From Sulfurimonas sp. (GTDB lineage: Bacteria > Campylobacterota > Campylobacteria > Campylobacterales > Sulfurimonadaceae): DNA of 64,000 nt. The stretch spans positions 1,663,405 through 1,727,404 of the forward strand of contig NZ_CP093397.1 of assembly GCF_029027585.1 (NCBI RefSeq), given 5' to 3'. Under the pieces are notes generated by a model. It had not been told where the DNA came from. It did no database searches and saw only the letters and a list, made by a program, of their open reading frames with translations. Positions 36,186 through 44,774 of the stretch are shown here, piece by piece. The position numbers were made by a program, and so were the translations under genes. Within the stretch, counting starts at the first letter, position 1. Each line of letters begins with the position of its first letter.

Positions 36186-36995
36186 GTGTATAAAAAAATC
36201 TTAATACTTTCTTTGCTTCTAGTTGGAGTGACCCTGTCTGCTGAGGTTAAAGATAAATGGAAAATAAACCTAGGAACCATGTTTGTTACAAATTTTGAAA
36301 CAGAGATGCAACTTAAACCTAAAAACCTTCCTATTAGTGCGACAATAAATACTAAAGACCAACTAGGTATGCAAACAGATAGTCATGCTTTTCGCCTAGA
36401 TGGATACTACCGTTTTACAGATACACATAGTATAGATTTTTCATATTTTAGCACAAGAAGTGATGGACATAAAACAATATCTCAAGATATACAATGGGAA
36501 GGAAAAACTATCTCGGCAGGCGCTATTATAGATAGCCATTTTAATATGGATATATATAAAGTATCTTATGGTTACTCTTTTTTTCATAATGAAAAAGTTG
36601 AACTTATGCTTACAGCAGGATTTCATATAACAAGTTTAGATCTAGGTCTAGGAGCCAAAGGTAATGTTGATGGTGCTTATACAGATAAATATGAATCAGG
36701 AGCAAGTGCAACAGTTCCACTGCCTGTTTTTGGTTTTAAAGGGGAATATACTATCATAAATGAAACACTGTTTGTGACCTATAAAACAGAATATTTTTTT
36801 ATGCAGTATGAAAATTATAGTGGCGCATTACTTAGTAGTTCTTTTAATTTAGAATATAGATTTATGGACCATGTGGGTACTGGAGTTGGTTATAACTCAA
36901 ATAAGATTTTTTTAAAAGCTGAAGATGGAAATAAAGTTTTTGAAGCTAAAAATGATTTATCTGGGGTTATACTTTACTTAACTTACATCTACTAA
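36186..36995 (+). CDS. Outer-membrane beta-barrel protein
   Basis: 269 residues, start GTG 36186 after TTAAGGACAATTT. A signal peptide (YKKILILSLLLVGVTLSAEV) is followed by alternating strands typical of an 8- to 10-strand barrel (YYRFTDTHSIDFSYFS, KVSYGYSFF, LMLTAGFHI) and a C-terminal aromatic residue (LYLTYIY) that suits BamA-dependent insertion. Broadly like OmpW/OMP_b-brl. The passenger or substrate is unknown. Confidence 0.75.
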   Translation: MYKKILILSLLLVGVTLSAEVKDKWKINLGTMFVTNFETEMQLKPKNLPISATINTKDQLGMQTDSHAFRLDGYYRFTDTHSIDFSYFSTRSDGHKTISQDIQWEGKTISAGAIIDSHFNMDIYKVSYGYSFFHNEKVELMLTAGFHITSLDLGLGAKGNVDGAYTDKYESGASATVPLPVFGFKGEYTIINETLFVTYKTEYFFMQYENYSGALLSSSFNLEYRFMDHVGTGVGYNSNKIFLKAEDGNKVFEAKNDLSGVILYLTYIY

Positions 36996-37011
36996 ATATT
37001 TCTTAAGATGG

Positions 37012-37033
37012 AACCTCGATTTTAATCGAGGTT
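37012..37033. terminator. Bidirectional hairpin between the barrel gene and dctM
   Basis: AACCTCGATT - TT - AATCGAGGTT, a perfect 10-base stem. It lies between two convergent genes and reaches into the dctM stop codon (TTA at 37032-37034). There is no T run on either side. Confidence 0.5.
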
Positions 37034-38381
37034 ACGGCATTTGAGATATTCCAAAGATTTCAGGATAAAAAGTAAGCATTATTAGGACGATTACTTGAAT
37101 GATGATAAAAGGAACTACCCCTTTATAGATGTCTGTTGTTTTTATTTCAGGAGGGGCAACTCCTTTTAAGTAAAATAGACTAAAACCAAAAGGTGGGGTT
37201 AAAAATGAAGTCTGTAAATTCATCGCTATTAAAATCGCGTACCAAACAGGGTTTATGCCAATAGCTTCTGAAATCGGTACTAAAATCGGTACAATTATAT
37301 AAGAAATCTCTATAAAATCAATAAAAAATCCTAAAATCATAATAGCAAACATAGACAGAAGTAAAAAGCCCCACTTCTCTCCTGGTAGTGACATCATAAA
37401 CTCTTCAACTATCATATCCCCACCAGTATAAGTAAAGACCATAGAAAAAGCAGTAGCACCAATCAAGATACCAAAAACCATAGCAGTAATTTTAACAGTT
37501 TCTTTTGAAGCTTCATCAACCATTTTAAAAGAGAAAGATTTATATAAAAGAGCAAGAAGTACTGCCCCGATGCCACCAACCGCAGCAGATTCAGTAGGCG
37601 TTGCGATGCCCATAAAGATAGAACCTAACACAAGAAGTATAAGAACTAAAGGCGGAATAATCGCTTTTAGTGCTTTAATGATTTGCTGTGGTTTTGAACC
37701 AGCATTATCATCAAGAACGATAGGTGGTGCCGCTTCTTTATTTATGTATGAATAAATCACTATATATAGAATGTAAGCACCAATCAAAAATAAGCCTGGC
37801 CAGATAGCAGCTTGAAAAAGGTCACCAACAGGAACTTGAAAAACATCTCCTAAGATGATTAAAACTATTGAAGGTGGAATGATTTGACCAAGTGTTCCAG
37901 ATGCACAGATAGTTCCAGTTGCTAAGCCTTTGTCATAATTATACTTCATCATAACAGGAAGTGAAATGACTCCCATAGCAACAACACTCGCCCCAACAAC
38001 ACCAGTAGATGCTGCAAGTAAAGAGCCAACTAAAACAGTACTGATAGCTAAACCGCCACGAACTTCACCAAAAAGATAACCCATTGATTCTAAGAGTCTC
38101 TCAGCTAATTGACTCTTTTGTAAAACAATTCCCATGAAAATAAAAAGAGGAATAGCCATTAAAATGGTGTTGTTCATAATAGCCCAGATGCGATAAGGCA
38201 TAAAAGCAAACATATCTACACCGTATTGTAAACCTTGTATAAAACCTTCATCTGCTGCGAAAGATTCAAACATTCCAGCAGTAAAACCAAAGATGACAGA
38301 AACTGCACCAAAAGTAAAAGCAACAGGAAAACCAAACAAGAGCATAAAAAGTGCTGTAAAAAACATTACTATTCCAATCAT
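37032..38381 (-). CDS. dctM: TRAP transporter large permease DctM
   Basis: 449 residues with about 12 hydrophobic helices. Conserved DctM parts: AIPLFIFMGIVLQKSQLAE, GLAISTVLVGSLLAASTGV, GTICASGTLGQIIPPSIVL and NPVWYAILIAMNLQTSFLTPP. It is the Na+-driven channel subunit. It overlaps dctQ by four bases (ATGA) and is last in the dctPQM operon. Confidence 0.95.
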   Translation of the reverse strand: MIGIVMFFTALFMLLFGFPVAFTFGAVSVIFGFTAGMFESFAADEGFIQGLQYGVDMFAFMPYRIWAIMNNTILMAIPLFIFMGIVLQKSQLAERLLESMGYLFGEVRGGLAISTVLVGSLLAASTGVVGASVVAMGVISLPVMMKYNYDKGLATGTICASGTLGQIIPPSIVLIILGDVFQVPVGDLFQAAIWPGLFLIGAYILYIVIYSYINKEAAPPIVLDDNAGSKPQQIIKALKAIIPPLVLILLVLGSIFMGIATPTESAAVGGIGAVLLALLYKSFSFKMVDEASKETVKITAMVFGILIGATAFSMVFTYTGGDMIVEEFMMSLPGEKWGFLLLSMFAIMILGFFIDFIEISYIIVPILVPISEAIGINPVWYAILIAMNLQTSFLTPPFGFSLFYLKGVAPPEIKTTDIYKGVVPFIIIQVIVLIMLTFYPEIFGISQMP

Positions 38382-38884
38382 GCTGATTCTCCTTTATAAA
38401 CATTTATATTTTTAATTATAAAACCAATAGAGGTAATTACAAGTAGTAGCATTGAAAAAGGGATAAATGCTTTCATTATCCATCTATAATGTAGTCCACC
38501 TGGATCTCCACTTATTTCATTTGAAGCAAAAGCTTCATAAACAAACTCCAATGAACCAAAACCTATAAGTAGGGCAAATGGAATTAAAAATATAAATGTT
38601 CCAACTATATTTATGATTGCTTGTTTTTGTGGACTTAGATTATCATATATAATATCAACTCTAACATGTCCATCTTCTTTTAATGCGTATGAAATTCCTA
38701 GTAAAATTACAACAGAAAACAGATGCCATTCCATTTCCTGCATTCCGATGGAGCCAGAGTTGAAGAAGTATCTCATGATTACATCATAAAATACATTCAA
38801 CATCATTAGCAACATCAAAATTGAAGTAATATTTCCTATAAAATCAGCAAACTTGTTAAAAGCTTTTTCTAATTTTACTAACAT
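38378..38884 (-). CDS. dctQ: TRAP transporter small permease DctQ
   Basis: 168 residues with four helices; FFNSGSIGMQEMEWHLFSV is the usual DctQ region with the conserved aromatic and Glu residues. It bridges the binding protein and DctM. It sits eight bases after dctP on the same strand. Confidence 0.93.
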   Translation of the reverse strand: MLVKLEKAFNKFADFIGNITSILMLLMMLNVFYDVIMRYFFNSGSIGMQEMEWHLFSVVILLGISYALKEDGHVRVDIIYDNLSPQKQAIINIVGTFIFLIPFALLIGFGSLEFVYEAFASNEISGDPGGLHYRWIMKAFIPFSMLLLVITSIGFIIKNINVYKGESA

Positions 38885-38892
38885 TTAAAGCC

Positions 38893-39957
38893 TTATTCTA
38901 AATTATCTTTTAAGTAAGTGTAATCTGACATTTCACTCCAAACTCTAGCTTTTTTCATGTAAGCATTTTGAGAGTCTAAAATCTCTTTTAACAGAGGGTT
39001 GTTTTTAGTTTTCTCCCCAAGTAGTTTTTTGTTTGCTGCTTTCATAGCATTAAAAACTGATTTTGGGAAAGTTTTGATTTTGATATTTGGATATTCTTTC
39101 TCAATTTTTGCCCAAGCTTCAGCACTCATATAAAAGTTTTCTGTGTACATATCATACGCAGCCAATCTCATCGCAACTCTTAAAATCTCTTTATTTTTAG
39201 CACTAAGTTTGTTAAATTTTTTAGTATTTACTAAAAATTGTAACTCAGTTGCTGGCTCATGCCATCCTGTGTAGTAATAAGGAGCAATTTTGTAAAATCC
39301 CATGTTGATATCCATACCAGGTCCAACCCATTCTAGTGCATCGATAGTTCCACGCTCTAAAGAAGTATAAAGCTCACCTGGAGCGATATTTGTAACAGTA
39401 AGACCTAGCTCAGCCATAACTTCTCCAGCAAAACCTGGAATACGCATCTTAAGACCTTTTAAATCTTCAACACTTTTGATTTCTTTTCTAAACCAACCAC
39501 CCATTTGATTTCCTGTGTTACCACCTGGAAAAGATAAAACATTATGTTTTTTATAAGCTTTTTCCATTAGTTCCATACCACCAGCAAAGTAAAACCAAGA
39601 GTTTTGTTCAGCTGCAGTCATACCAAAAGGCATACTTGTAAATGGAAGAAGATTTATGTCTTTACCTTTCCAATAGTATGAAGCCGAGTGTGCCATATCA
39701 TATTGTCCAAGTTTAACCATATCTAAAACACCAAATGGAGATTTGTGTTTGTTTGAAGCATCTACACGAATAGTGAAGTTACCACCACTCATCTTGTTTA
39801 CCATATCTGCCATATTTGTTACAGCAGTTGAGAATGGTACCGCAGTTGGTCCCCATGTTGTTGCTATTTTCCATCTTACTTTTTTCTCACCAGCTATCGC
39901 TGATACAGCTAAAACAGAAACTAAACCTAGTGTTCCTAGAAGTTTTGTCAATTTCAT
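38893..39957 (-). CDS. TRAP transporter solute-binding protein (DctP/TakP-like)
   Basis: 354 residues with a signal peptide (LTKLLGTLGLVSVLAVSAIA). Ligand-site features: IATTWGP at the N-terminus, the carboxylate-binding Arg in LKMRIPGFAG, and ALEWVGPGMDINMGFYKIAPYYY followed by GWHEPATELQFLVN (two blocks), which resemble the 2-oxoacid binder TakP more than the C4-dicarboxylate binder DctP. Pyruvate or another 2-oxo acid is the favoured substrate. Ribosome binding site AAGGAAAGTACG. It is preceded on the same strand by a sensor/regulator set. Confidence 0.9.
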   Translation of the reverse strand: MKLTKLLGTLGLVSVLAVSAIAGEKKVRWKIATTWGPTAVPFSTAVTNMADMVNKMSGGNFTIRVDASNKHKSPFGVLDMVKLGQYDMAHSASYYWKGKDINLLPFTSMPFGMTAAEQNSWFYFAGGMELMEKAYKKHNVLSFPGGNTGNQMGGWFRKEIKSVEDLKGLKMRIPGFAGEVMAELGLTVTNIAPGELYTSLERGTIDALEWVGPGMDINMGFYKIAPYYYTGWHEPATELQFLVNTKKFNKLSAKNKEILRVAMRLAAYDMYTENFYMSAEAWAKIEKEYPNIKIKTFPKSVFNAMKAANKKLLGEKTKNNPLLKEILDSQNAYMKKARVWSEMSDYTYLKDNLE

Positions 39958-40029
39958 CGTACTTTCCTTATTTTAAGTTAGAAGCATTGTATCGATGCTA
40001 TATGACAAAGGTATGACATTTTTGTTTTA

Positions 40030-40677
40030 TTAATTATTGTTTTTAAAAAGGTAACCAACATCAAGAACAGTTTCTATATAGTCAAGTTGCAGTTTCTTTC
40101 TTAGTCGTTTAACAAGTGAGCGAATGGATTCTAGAGAAGCGATTTTACCTTCCCATACGATAGTTTGAATGCACTCAAATGAAACAACTTTTCCTCTTTG
40201 AGATAAAAGAAGATTTATAAGATTTCGCTCTTTCGTGGATAGATGCTCTCTGTTTGCATCTACTTCTATGAAACTATCTTTGAAGTAAAACTTACAATTT
40301 TTGCTGATTTGTATAACTTCTTTATCTATATGACAAAGTTTTTCTATTTTAATTTCAAGCTCATCTATAAAAAAAGGTTTTTTTAAGTAGTCATTACAGC
40401 CATAGTTGTAAGAGTCTTTTATAACATCAAGCTCAACGGTCGAACTTATTATAATTACGGGTGTGTCTTTATTATATTCTCGAATTTTTTTTAATAATTC
40501 TATGCCATTTAATGATGGTGTATTTATATCTAAAACAAAACAAATATAGCCTTCATCGATTGCCTCATAAGCCTCTAGACCATCTAAAAAATTATTTACT
40601 TTAAACCCTTTTGCTTTTAGTCTTTTTGTTATGGTTGAGTTTAGTCGTTTGTTGTCTTCAAGAAGAAGAATTTTCAT
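40030..40677 (-). CDS. OmpR-type response regulator of the TRAP cluster
   Basis: 215 residues. REC (1-115, acceptor Asp in CFVLDINTPSLNG, Lys in DYLKKPF) and winged helix (125-215, SLESIRSLVKRLRKKLQLDY). The start overlaps the kinase stop by four bases. It is 72 bases before dctP, so it probably regulates the TRAP genes. A close relative in layout to the regulators at 9460 and 47806. Confidence 0.9.
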   Translation of the reverse strand: MKILLLEDNKRLNSTITKRLKAKGFKVNNFLDGLEAYEAIDEGYICFVLDINTPSLNGIELLKKIREYNKDTPVIIISSTVELDVIKDSYNYGCNDYLKKPFFIDELEIKIEKLCHIDKEVIQISKNCKFYFKDSFIEVDANREHLSTKERNLINLLLSQRGKVVSFECIQTIVWEGKIASLESIRSLVKRLRKKLQLDYIETVLDVGYLFKNNN

Positions 40678-41840
40678 GTTTTTACTTCCTTGCTTGGTAC
40701 AATTATATCAAAGGTAACAACTTCTTTATCATTATAAACTTGAATTTTGCCATTCATTTTATCTTCTATAATTACCTTTGCCATATAAAGACCTAGACCT
40801 GTTCCATCTTTATTTGTAGTAAAGTAGGCATCAAAAATCAAACCTATTATATCCCCAGGAATTGCTCCACCATTATCACTGATTCTTATTTGCGCATAAT
40901 CTTTTTCTGATTTAATGATTATGTTGATATTGTTACCTTTTTTAGCGGATAGTATTTTTTTCTTTGCATTGTTTATGATATTTAAAAGAACTTGTTTAAA
41001 TTCACTCTCATAACCATAAGCATTTATAGACTTATTGCTACAAGAAACAGTTAGTTTGATATGAGAGTAAAAAATTTGTTTTCCTAAAATCTCCAAAACA
41101 TCATCTAAAGCCTTTTTAGCACAAAATATAGCTTTTTTTGTAGAAGGTTTTAAAAAATTTCTAAAATCTTTTAAAGTATGTGACATATATTGAATCTGAA
41201 CCATTGATTCATTTACAAACTCTTTCATATCTTTTTCATTCATCTCATTTTGAACATAAGAAAATTCCATATCTTGAAGTATGGCGGAAAGTTCTACAAG
41301 TGGCTCGTTCCATTGGTGTGCGATAGCTTCAACCATCTCTCCCATTTCTGCTAGTTTAGATTGTTGAATCATAAACTGCTCTTGCTGAATCCTTTGAGTA
41401 ATATCATCCATAACACTTACTATCCCACCAATAGAACCATCTATATTTTCATAAACTGTTTTGTTATAGCTTACAACTCTTGAACGACCATCTGAAAAGT
41501 GAAATGTTTCTTCAAAGTTTGCTGTTCCATGAGTGTCAAGTAGCATTTCATCTTTTTGTAGATGCTTTAAAGCAGAATCTTTTTGAAAAAAGTCAAAAAC
41601 AGTCTTTCCTATTATCTCTTCTTTATTTTTGTTAAAAAAATCTGCAAAGGCTTTATTACAACCTATATAAACTCCATCTAAATCTTTGTAATTTAGTGGA
41701 TTTGGGATAGTGTCCATCAAAACACCGATAAATTTTAGCTGGTTCGTGAGTGCAAGTTCAGTTTTTTTTCTTCGTCTTACATTTATGGTTAGTAAGATTA
41801 AAATTATTGTGATTATGAAAGAGTGCCAATAGTTACCCAA
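40674..41840 (-). CDS. PAS histidine kinase piece of a TRAP-linked sensor
   Basis: 388 codons from a TTG at 41840. A hydrophobic helix (SFIITIILILLTINV) at the very start is the second half of a membrane span; a PAS domain (60-165, NPLNYKDLDGVYIGCNKAF) precedes a kinase with HQWNEPLVELS as His box and HATPase (ISDNGGAIPG, GTGLGLYMAK). Its frame overlaps the end of the solute-binding piece; adding one T at 41818-41820 joins them as a single sensor kinase. Whether it is made on its own is uncertain. Confidence 0.82.
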   Translation of the reverse strand: MGNYWHSFIITIILILLTINVRRRKKTELALTNQLKFIGVLMDTIPNPLNYKDLDGVYIGCNKAFADFFNKNKEEIIGKTVFDFFQKDSALKHLQKDEMLLDTHGTANFEETFHFSDGRSRVVSYNKTVYENIDGSIGGIVSVMDDITQRIQQEQFMIQQSKLAEMGEMVEAIAHQWNEPLVELSAILQDMEFSYVQNEMNEKDMKEFVNESMVQIQYMSHTLKDFRNFLKPSTKKAIFCAKKALDDVLEILGKQIFYSHIKLTVSCSNKSINAYGYESEFKQVLLNIINNAKKKILSAKKGNNINIIIKSEKDYAQIRISDNGGAIPGDIIGLIFDAYFTTNKDGTGLGLYMAKVIIEDKMNGKIQVYNDKEVVTFDIIVPSKEVKT

Positions 41841-42868
41841 ACCAACTTTTTATAAGTTTCATAAAAAGAGAATGGTTTATTTATAATTTCATAATTTTGT
41901 ATAGAAGATGGAATTTGTATTTTATATTTTTGAAGCTCATAATAATCAAACATATATTTATTTGGACTTTTAGTTAAAATTGGCACTTTTCTTGGATTTA
42001 TTCCTTTTAGTAAATCTTCAACCATAATAGATGCCGATTCTGCTTGAGCAGTAGCACTTGTTAAGACTCCTCCAACTATTCCTTCTCCTAGATAAAAGTC
42101 CCAGAGTCCATAAATAGGTGTGTTGGCTATTTCTCTTATTTCTTTTAAGCTTTCTTTATAGCTAAAGTATTTTCCTGCCTTATCTTGAAAAAGTAAAACC
42201 CAAAGTATGGCTGTATTCTTAGGAAGATTTATTACCTTGTTCTTTAAGTTAGATATTTCTATATTATCAACATATTCAAATTTAACTCTGTTTTTATAAA
42301 TAGGTAGAACTTTAAATATATCTCTTTTAATGGCAAAACCTGTTCTTGAGTGGTCATTTATAATGAGAATTTTTTTTAGTTTTGGATGAAGGTTTAAGAT
42401 GAGGTCTATATTTTTTTTAATATCAACCGCTTCAACTACTCCCGTAGTGTATGAACGCATATTATTCTCGTAAATCATGGCTTCATCAAAGTTGTTGATA
42501 CCTAAAAATACAACGGGTAAGTCTTTAAATAGATGCTCATGATATCTGAGAACAAACTCTAAAGCATTGTTGTCAGCAGCGATGATGAGATCAAAACCTC
42601 TGTTTCTAAAGCGTTCATCATAAAGCTCAAATAGTCTGTCAAAGTAAAGGGGAGTTGCAACTTTTTTTGTGTCCATATAGACAGTAGTTAGAGATACATC
42701 ATCTCTGTTGTCAAAGTTTTTATCGATGACTTTTGAGATGTCATCACTCCACTTATAACCTCTATGGTAAGAGTGTATAAGTAAAATGTCTTTTTGAGTC
42801 ACAGATGCTGACAACTCAAAAAGAAAAAATATGCTTAGTAGAAAAAAACTCTTTTTAAAGAAATACAT
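41813..42868 (-). CDS. Periplasmic sensor piece (ABC_sub_bind-like) of the TRAP-linked kinase
   Basis: 351 codons. Signal peptide (FFLLSIFFLFELSASV), then a Rossmann-like periplasmic binding domain (DILLIHSYHRGYKWSD, LIIAADNNALEFVLRYH, VVFLGINNF, GLWDFYLGEGIVGG) of the ABC_sub_bind/LacI-like type common in sensor kinases of this phylum. It ends ETYKKLVWVTIGTLS then stop, in the middle of a membrane span; a one-base addition continues as FIITIILILL in the kinase frame. A TATAAT box lies six bases before the ATG. Confidence 0.83.
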   Translation of the reverse strand: MYFFKKSFFLLSIFFLFELSASVTQKDILLIHSYHRGYKWSDDISKVIDKNFDNRDDVSLTTVYMDTKKVATPLYFDRLFELYDERFRNRGFDLIIAADNNALEFVLRYHEHLFKDLPVVFLGINNFDEAMIYENNMRSYTTGVVEAVDIKKNIDLILNLHPKLKKILIINDHSRTGFAIKRDIFKVLPIYKNRVKFEYVDNIEISNLKNKVINLPKNTAILWVLLFQDKAGKYFSYKESLKEIREIANTPIYGLWDFYLGEGIVGGVLTSATAQAESASIMVEDLLKGINPRKVPILTKSPNKYMFDYYELQKYKIQIPSSIQNYEIINKPFSFYETYKKLVWVTIGTLS

Positions 42869-42874
42869 TTTTTG

Positions 42875-42880
42875 ATTATA
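42875..42880 (-). promoter_or_regulatory. -10 box TATAAT of the TRAP-linked sensor; leaderless signature
   Basis: TATAAT, six bases (CAAAAA), then ATG on the minus strand (ATG at 42866-42868). No Shine-Dalgarno sequence. Confidence 0.65.
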
Positions 42881-42902
42881 TCAAAAGATGTGTAATTTTT
42901 TC

Positions 42903-44495
42903 CTAATCTCTATGTCTGTTAGAGTTTCTGTTTCTATCGCGATTACCTCTGTAACCACCACTTTCACGATTTCCGCCGCCTTCACGACTTCCTCCACCCT
43001 CACGGCTTCTATTTCCCCCGCCACCTGAGCGAGGCTTATTGCCACGGTAACCACCGCCGCCACTTCTACCACGACTACGACCACGACCGCCACCAGTATC
43101 TCTTCTTCTTCCAGCACGCTCTAAAATAGCTTCTAATCTATCAGCAGGGATTCCGATTTGATTTGGACCTTTTATATCTTGTTGGTCAAGTAGCATAGAG
43201 ATAAGTTTGTAAGCCATTTGTTCTTCATCAATATCTTCTCTAAGTTTGTCTAAAACTTTATGAGCTTCATCATAGATGTGTTGATTTTCAACATTACTAA
43301 CTAGTTTGTCGATAGTTGAACTTCTTAAGTCCTTTTTACTTGGAACAAAAGCATGAGTCATAGTTGTTCCAACTTTAGACTTGATGCGTTGAAGTTCTTT
43401 AAACTCTAGTGGAGTTAAAAGTGTTATAGCTTTACCTTTTGTTCCAGCGCGACCTGTTCTACCGATACGGTGAACATAAGACTCAGGGTCAAAAGGAATA
43501 TGGTAGTTAAAAACATGAGAAATATTGTTTACATGAATACCGCGAGCAGCTACATCAGTCGCAACAAGAACTTTTATAGAATCGCTTTTAAAACCTTTGA
43601 TTACAGCTTCTCTTTGGCGTTGTTCCATATCTCCATGAAGACCATTTGCTAAATATCCAGCATTTGATAAAACATTACTTAGTCTATCAACTTCACTTTT
43701 TGTTCTACAAAATACAATCGCTTTTTTAGTTCCCTCAGAGTCCATAAGACGAATAACCGCATCATCTCTTTCACTTTCTTCAATTACATAATATTCTTGG
43801 TCAATATCAGCATTTGTAGTTTCACCTTTTGTTATAGAGATAAACTCAGGGTTATTTAAAATTCGTTCTGCTAAAAGCTTAATAGGTTTTGGCATAGTTG
43901 CTGAGAAAAGTAGTGTTTGACGATTTGTAGGGATATATGAAAAAATTTCATTTATATCATCTAAAAATCCCATATCTAGCATCTCATCAGCTTCATCTAA
44001 AACAACAACGCTTGGAGAAAAATCTTTAAGCATATCTCTTTTTAAGATATCTAAAAGTCTACCAGGAGTTGCTACAACAACAGTTGCTCCACGATCAATA
44101 AGGTCTATCTGACGCTTATATGAGCTACCACCATAAACAGTAACTGTTCTAGCATTTATGCCTCTTCCATACTTATATAACTCATCACTTACTTGAGTAG
44201 CAAGTTCACGAGTTGGAGTGATTACTAAAATCTCTACACCACTTTTTATATCGATATTATTTAGTGCTGGAAGACCGAAAGCTGCAGTTTTTCCTGTACC
44301 TGTGTGTGCTTGACCTACAATATCTCTACCTTGAAGTATAAATGGGATTGCAGCCGCTTGAATAGGGCTTGGTATAGTAAAACCTGCTTGTTTTACACTT
44401 CTTAGCATGTCTTTATTTAAACCTAAATCATCAAAAGTAATTTGAGGCTCTTCCTGTTTTGTTTCTTCTTGTGTTTGTGCATTTTCTTCTTGCAT
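42903..44495 (-). CDS. DEAD-box RNA helicase with RGG-rich tail
   Basis: 530 residues from ATG 44493-44495; AAGGA lies five bases upstream, while the frame open to 44546 starts in non-coding-like sequence. Motifs: AHTGTGKT (I), PTRELA (Ia), VLDEADEML (II), LFSATMP (III), HRIGRTGRAG (VI). The last 70 residues are a low-complexity Gly/Arg/Ser tail (GGYRGNK, REGGGSREGGGNRESGG) that should bind RNA without base preference. DeaD/RhlE-like proteins unwind mRNA and assist ribosome assembly, often in the cold. Confidence 0.94.
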   Translation of the reverse strand: MQEENAQTQEETKQEEPQITFDDLGLNKDMLRSVKQAGFTIPSPIQAAAIPFILQGRDIVGQAHTGTGKTAAFGLPALNNIDIKSGVEILVITPTRELATQVSDELYKYGRGINARTVTVYGGSSYKRQIDLIDRGATVVVATPGRLLDILKRDMLKDFSPSVVVLDEADEMLDMGFLDDINEIFSYIPTNRQTLLFSATMPKPIKLLAERILNNPEFISITKGETTNADIDQEYYVIEESERDDAVIRLMDSEGTKKAIVFCRTKSEVDRLSNVLSNAGYLANGLHGDMEQRQREAVIKGFKSDSIKVLVATDVAARGIHVNNISHVFNYHIPFDPESYVHRIGRTGRAGTKGKAITLLTPLEFKELQRIKSKVGTTMTHAFVPSKKDLRSSTIDKLVSNVENQHIYDEAHKVLDKLREDIDEEQMAYKLISMLLDQQDIKGPNQIGIPADRLEAILERAGRRRDTGGGRGRSRGRSGGGGYRGNKPRSGGGGNRSREGGGSREGGGNRESGGYRGNRDRNRNSNRHRD

Positions 44496-44774
44496 CATAA
44501 TCCTTGTAATTAAGGAGATGATACAAGTTTGCCAATTGCAAAGCACCTTCTCCTAAAATATTAGGCGAATTATACCCAAGTTAAACAAAATAAAGCTTGA
44601 ATAAATAAAATTTAAAATACTTTAAGCTTAATTTGTGTAAATAACAACACTGTTTCTTTCAGATTCTTTTTCAATGTCATGATTTAAAGTACCTATGACA
44701 AGACTTAAACCATCATTTTATTAATCATAGTATAATAGCAATGCAATTTATAAATACAAGAGGATTTAACTTAG

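Noticed and set aside
42881-43117. Valine-rich open frame on the minus strand
   Set aside because: It is the other-frame reading of the GGN/RGG repeat codons of the DEAD-box helicase tail.
44628-44717. 29-codon minus-strand frame ending KESERNSVVIYTN upstream of rmuC
   Set aside because: Looks protein-like but has no start codon and two stops directly upstream; too short to tell a gene remnant from chance.
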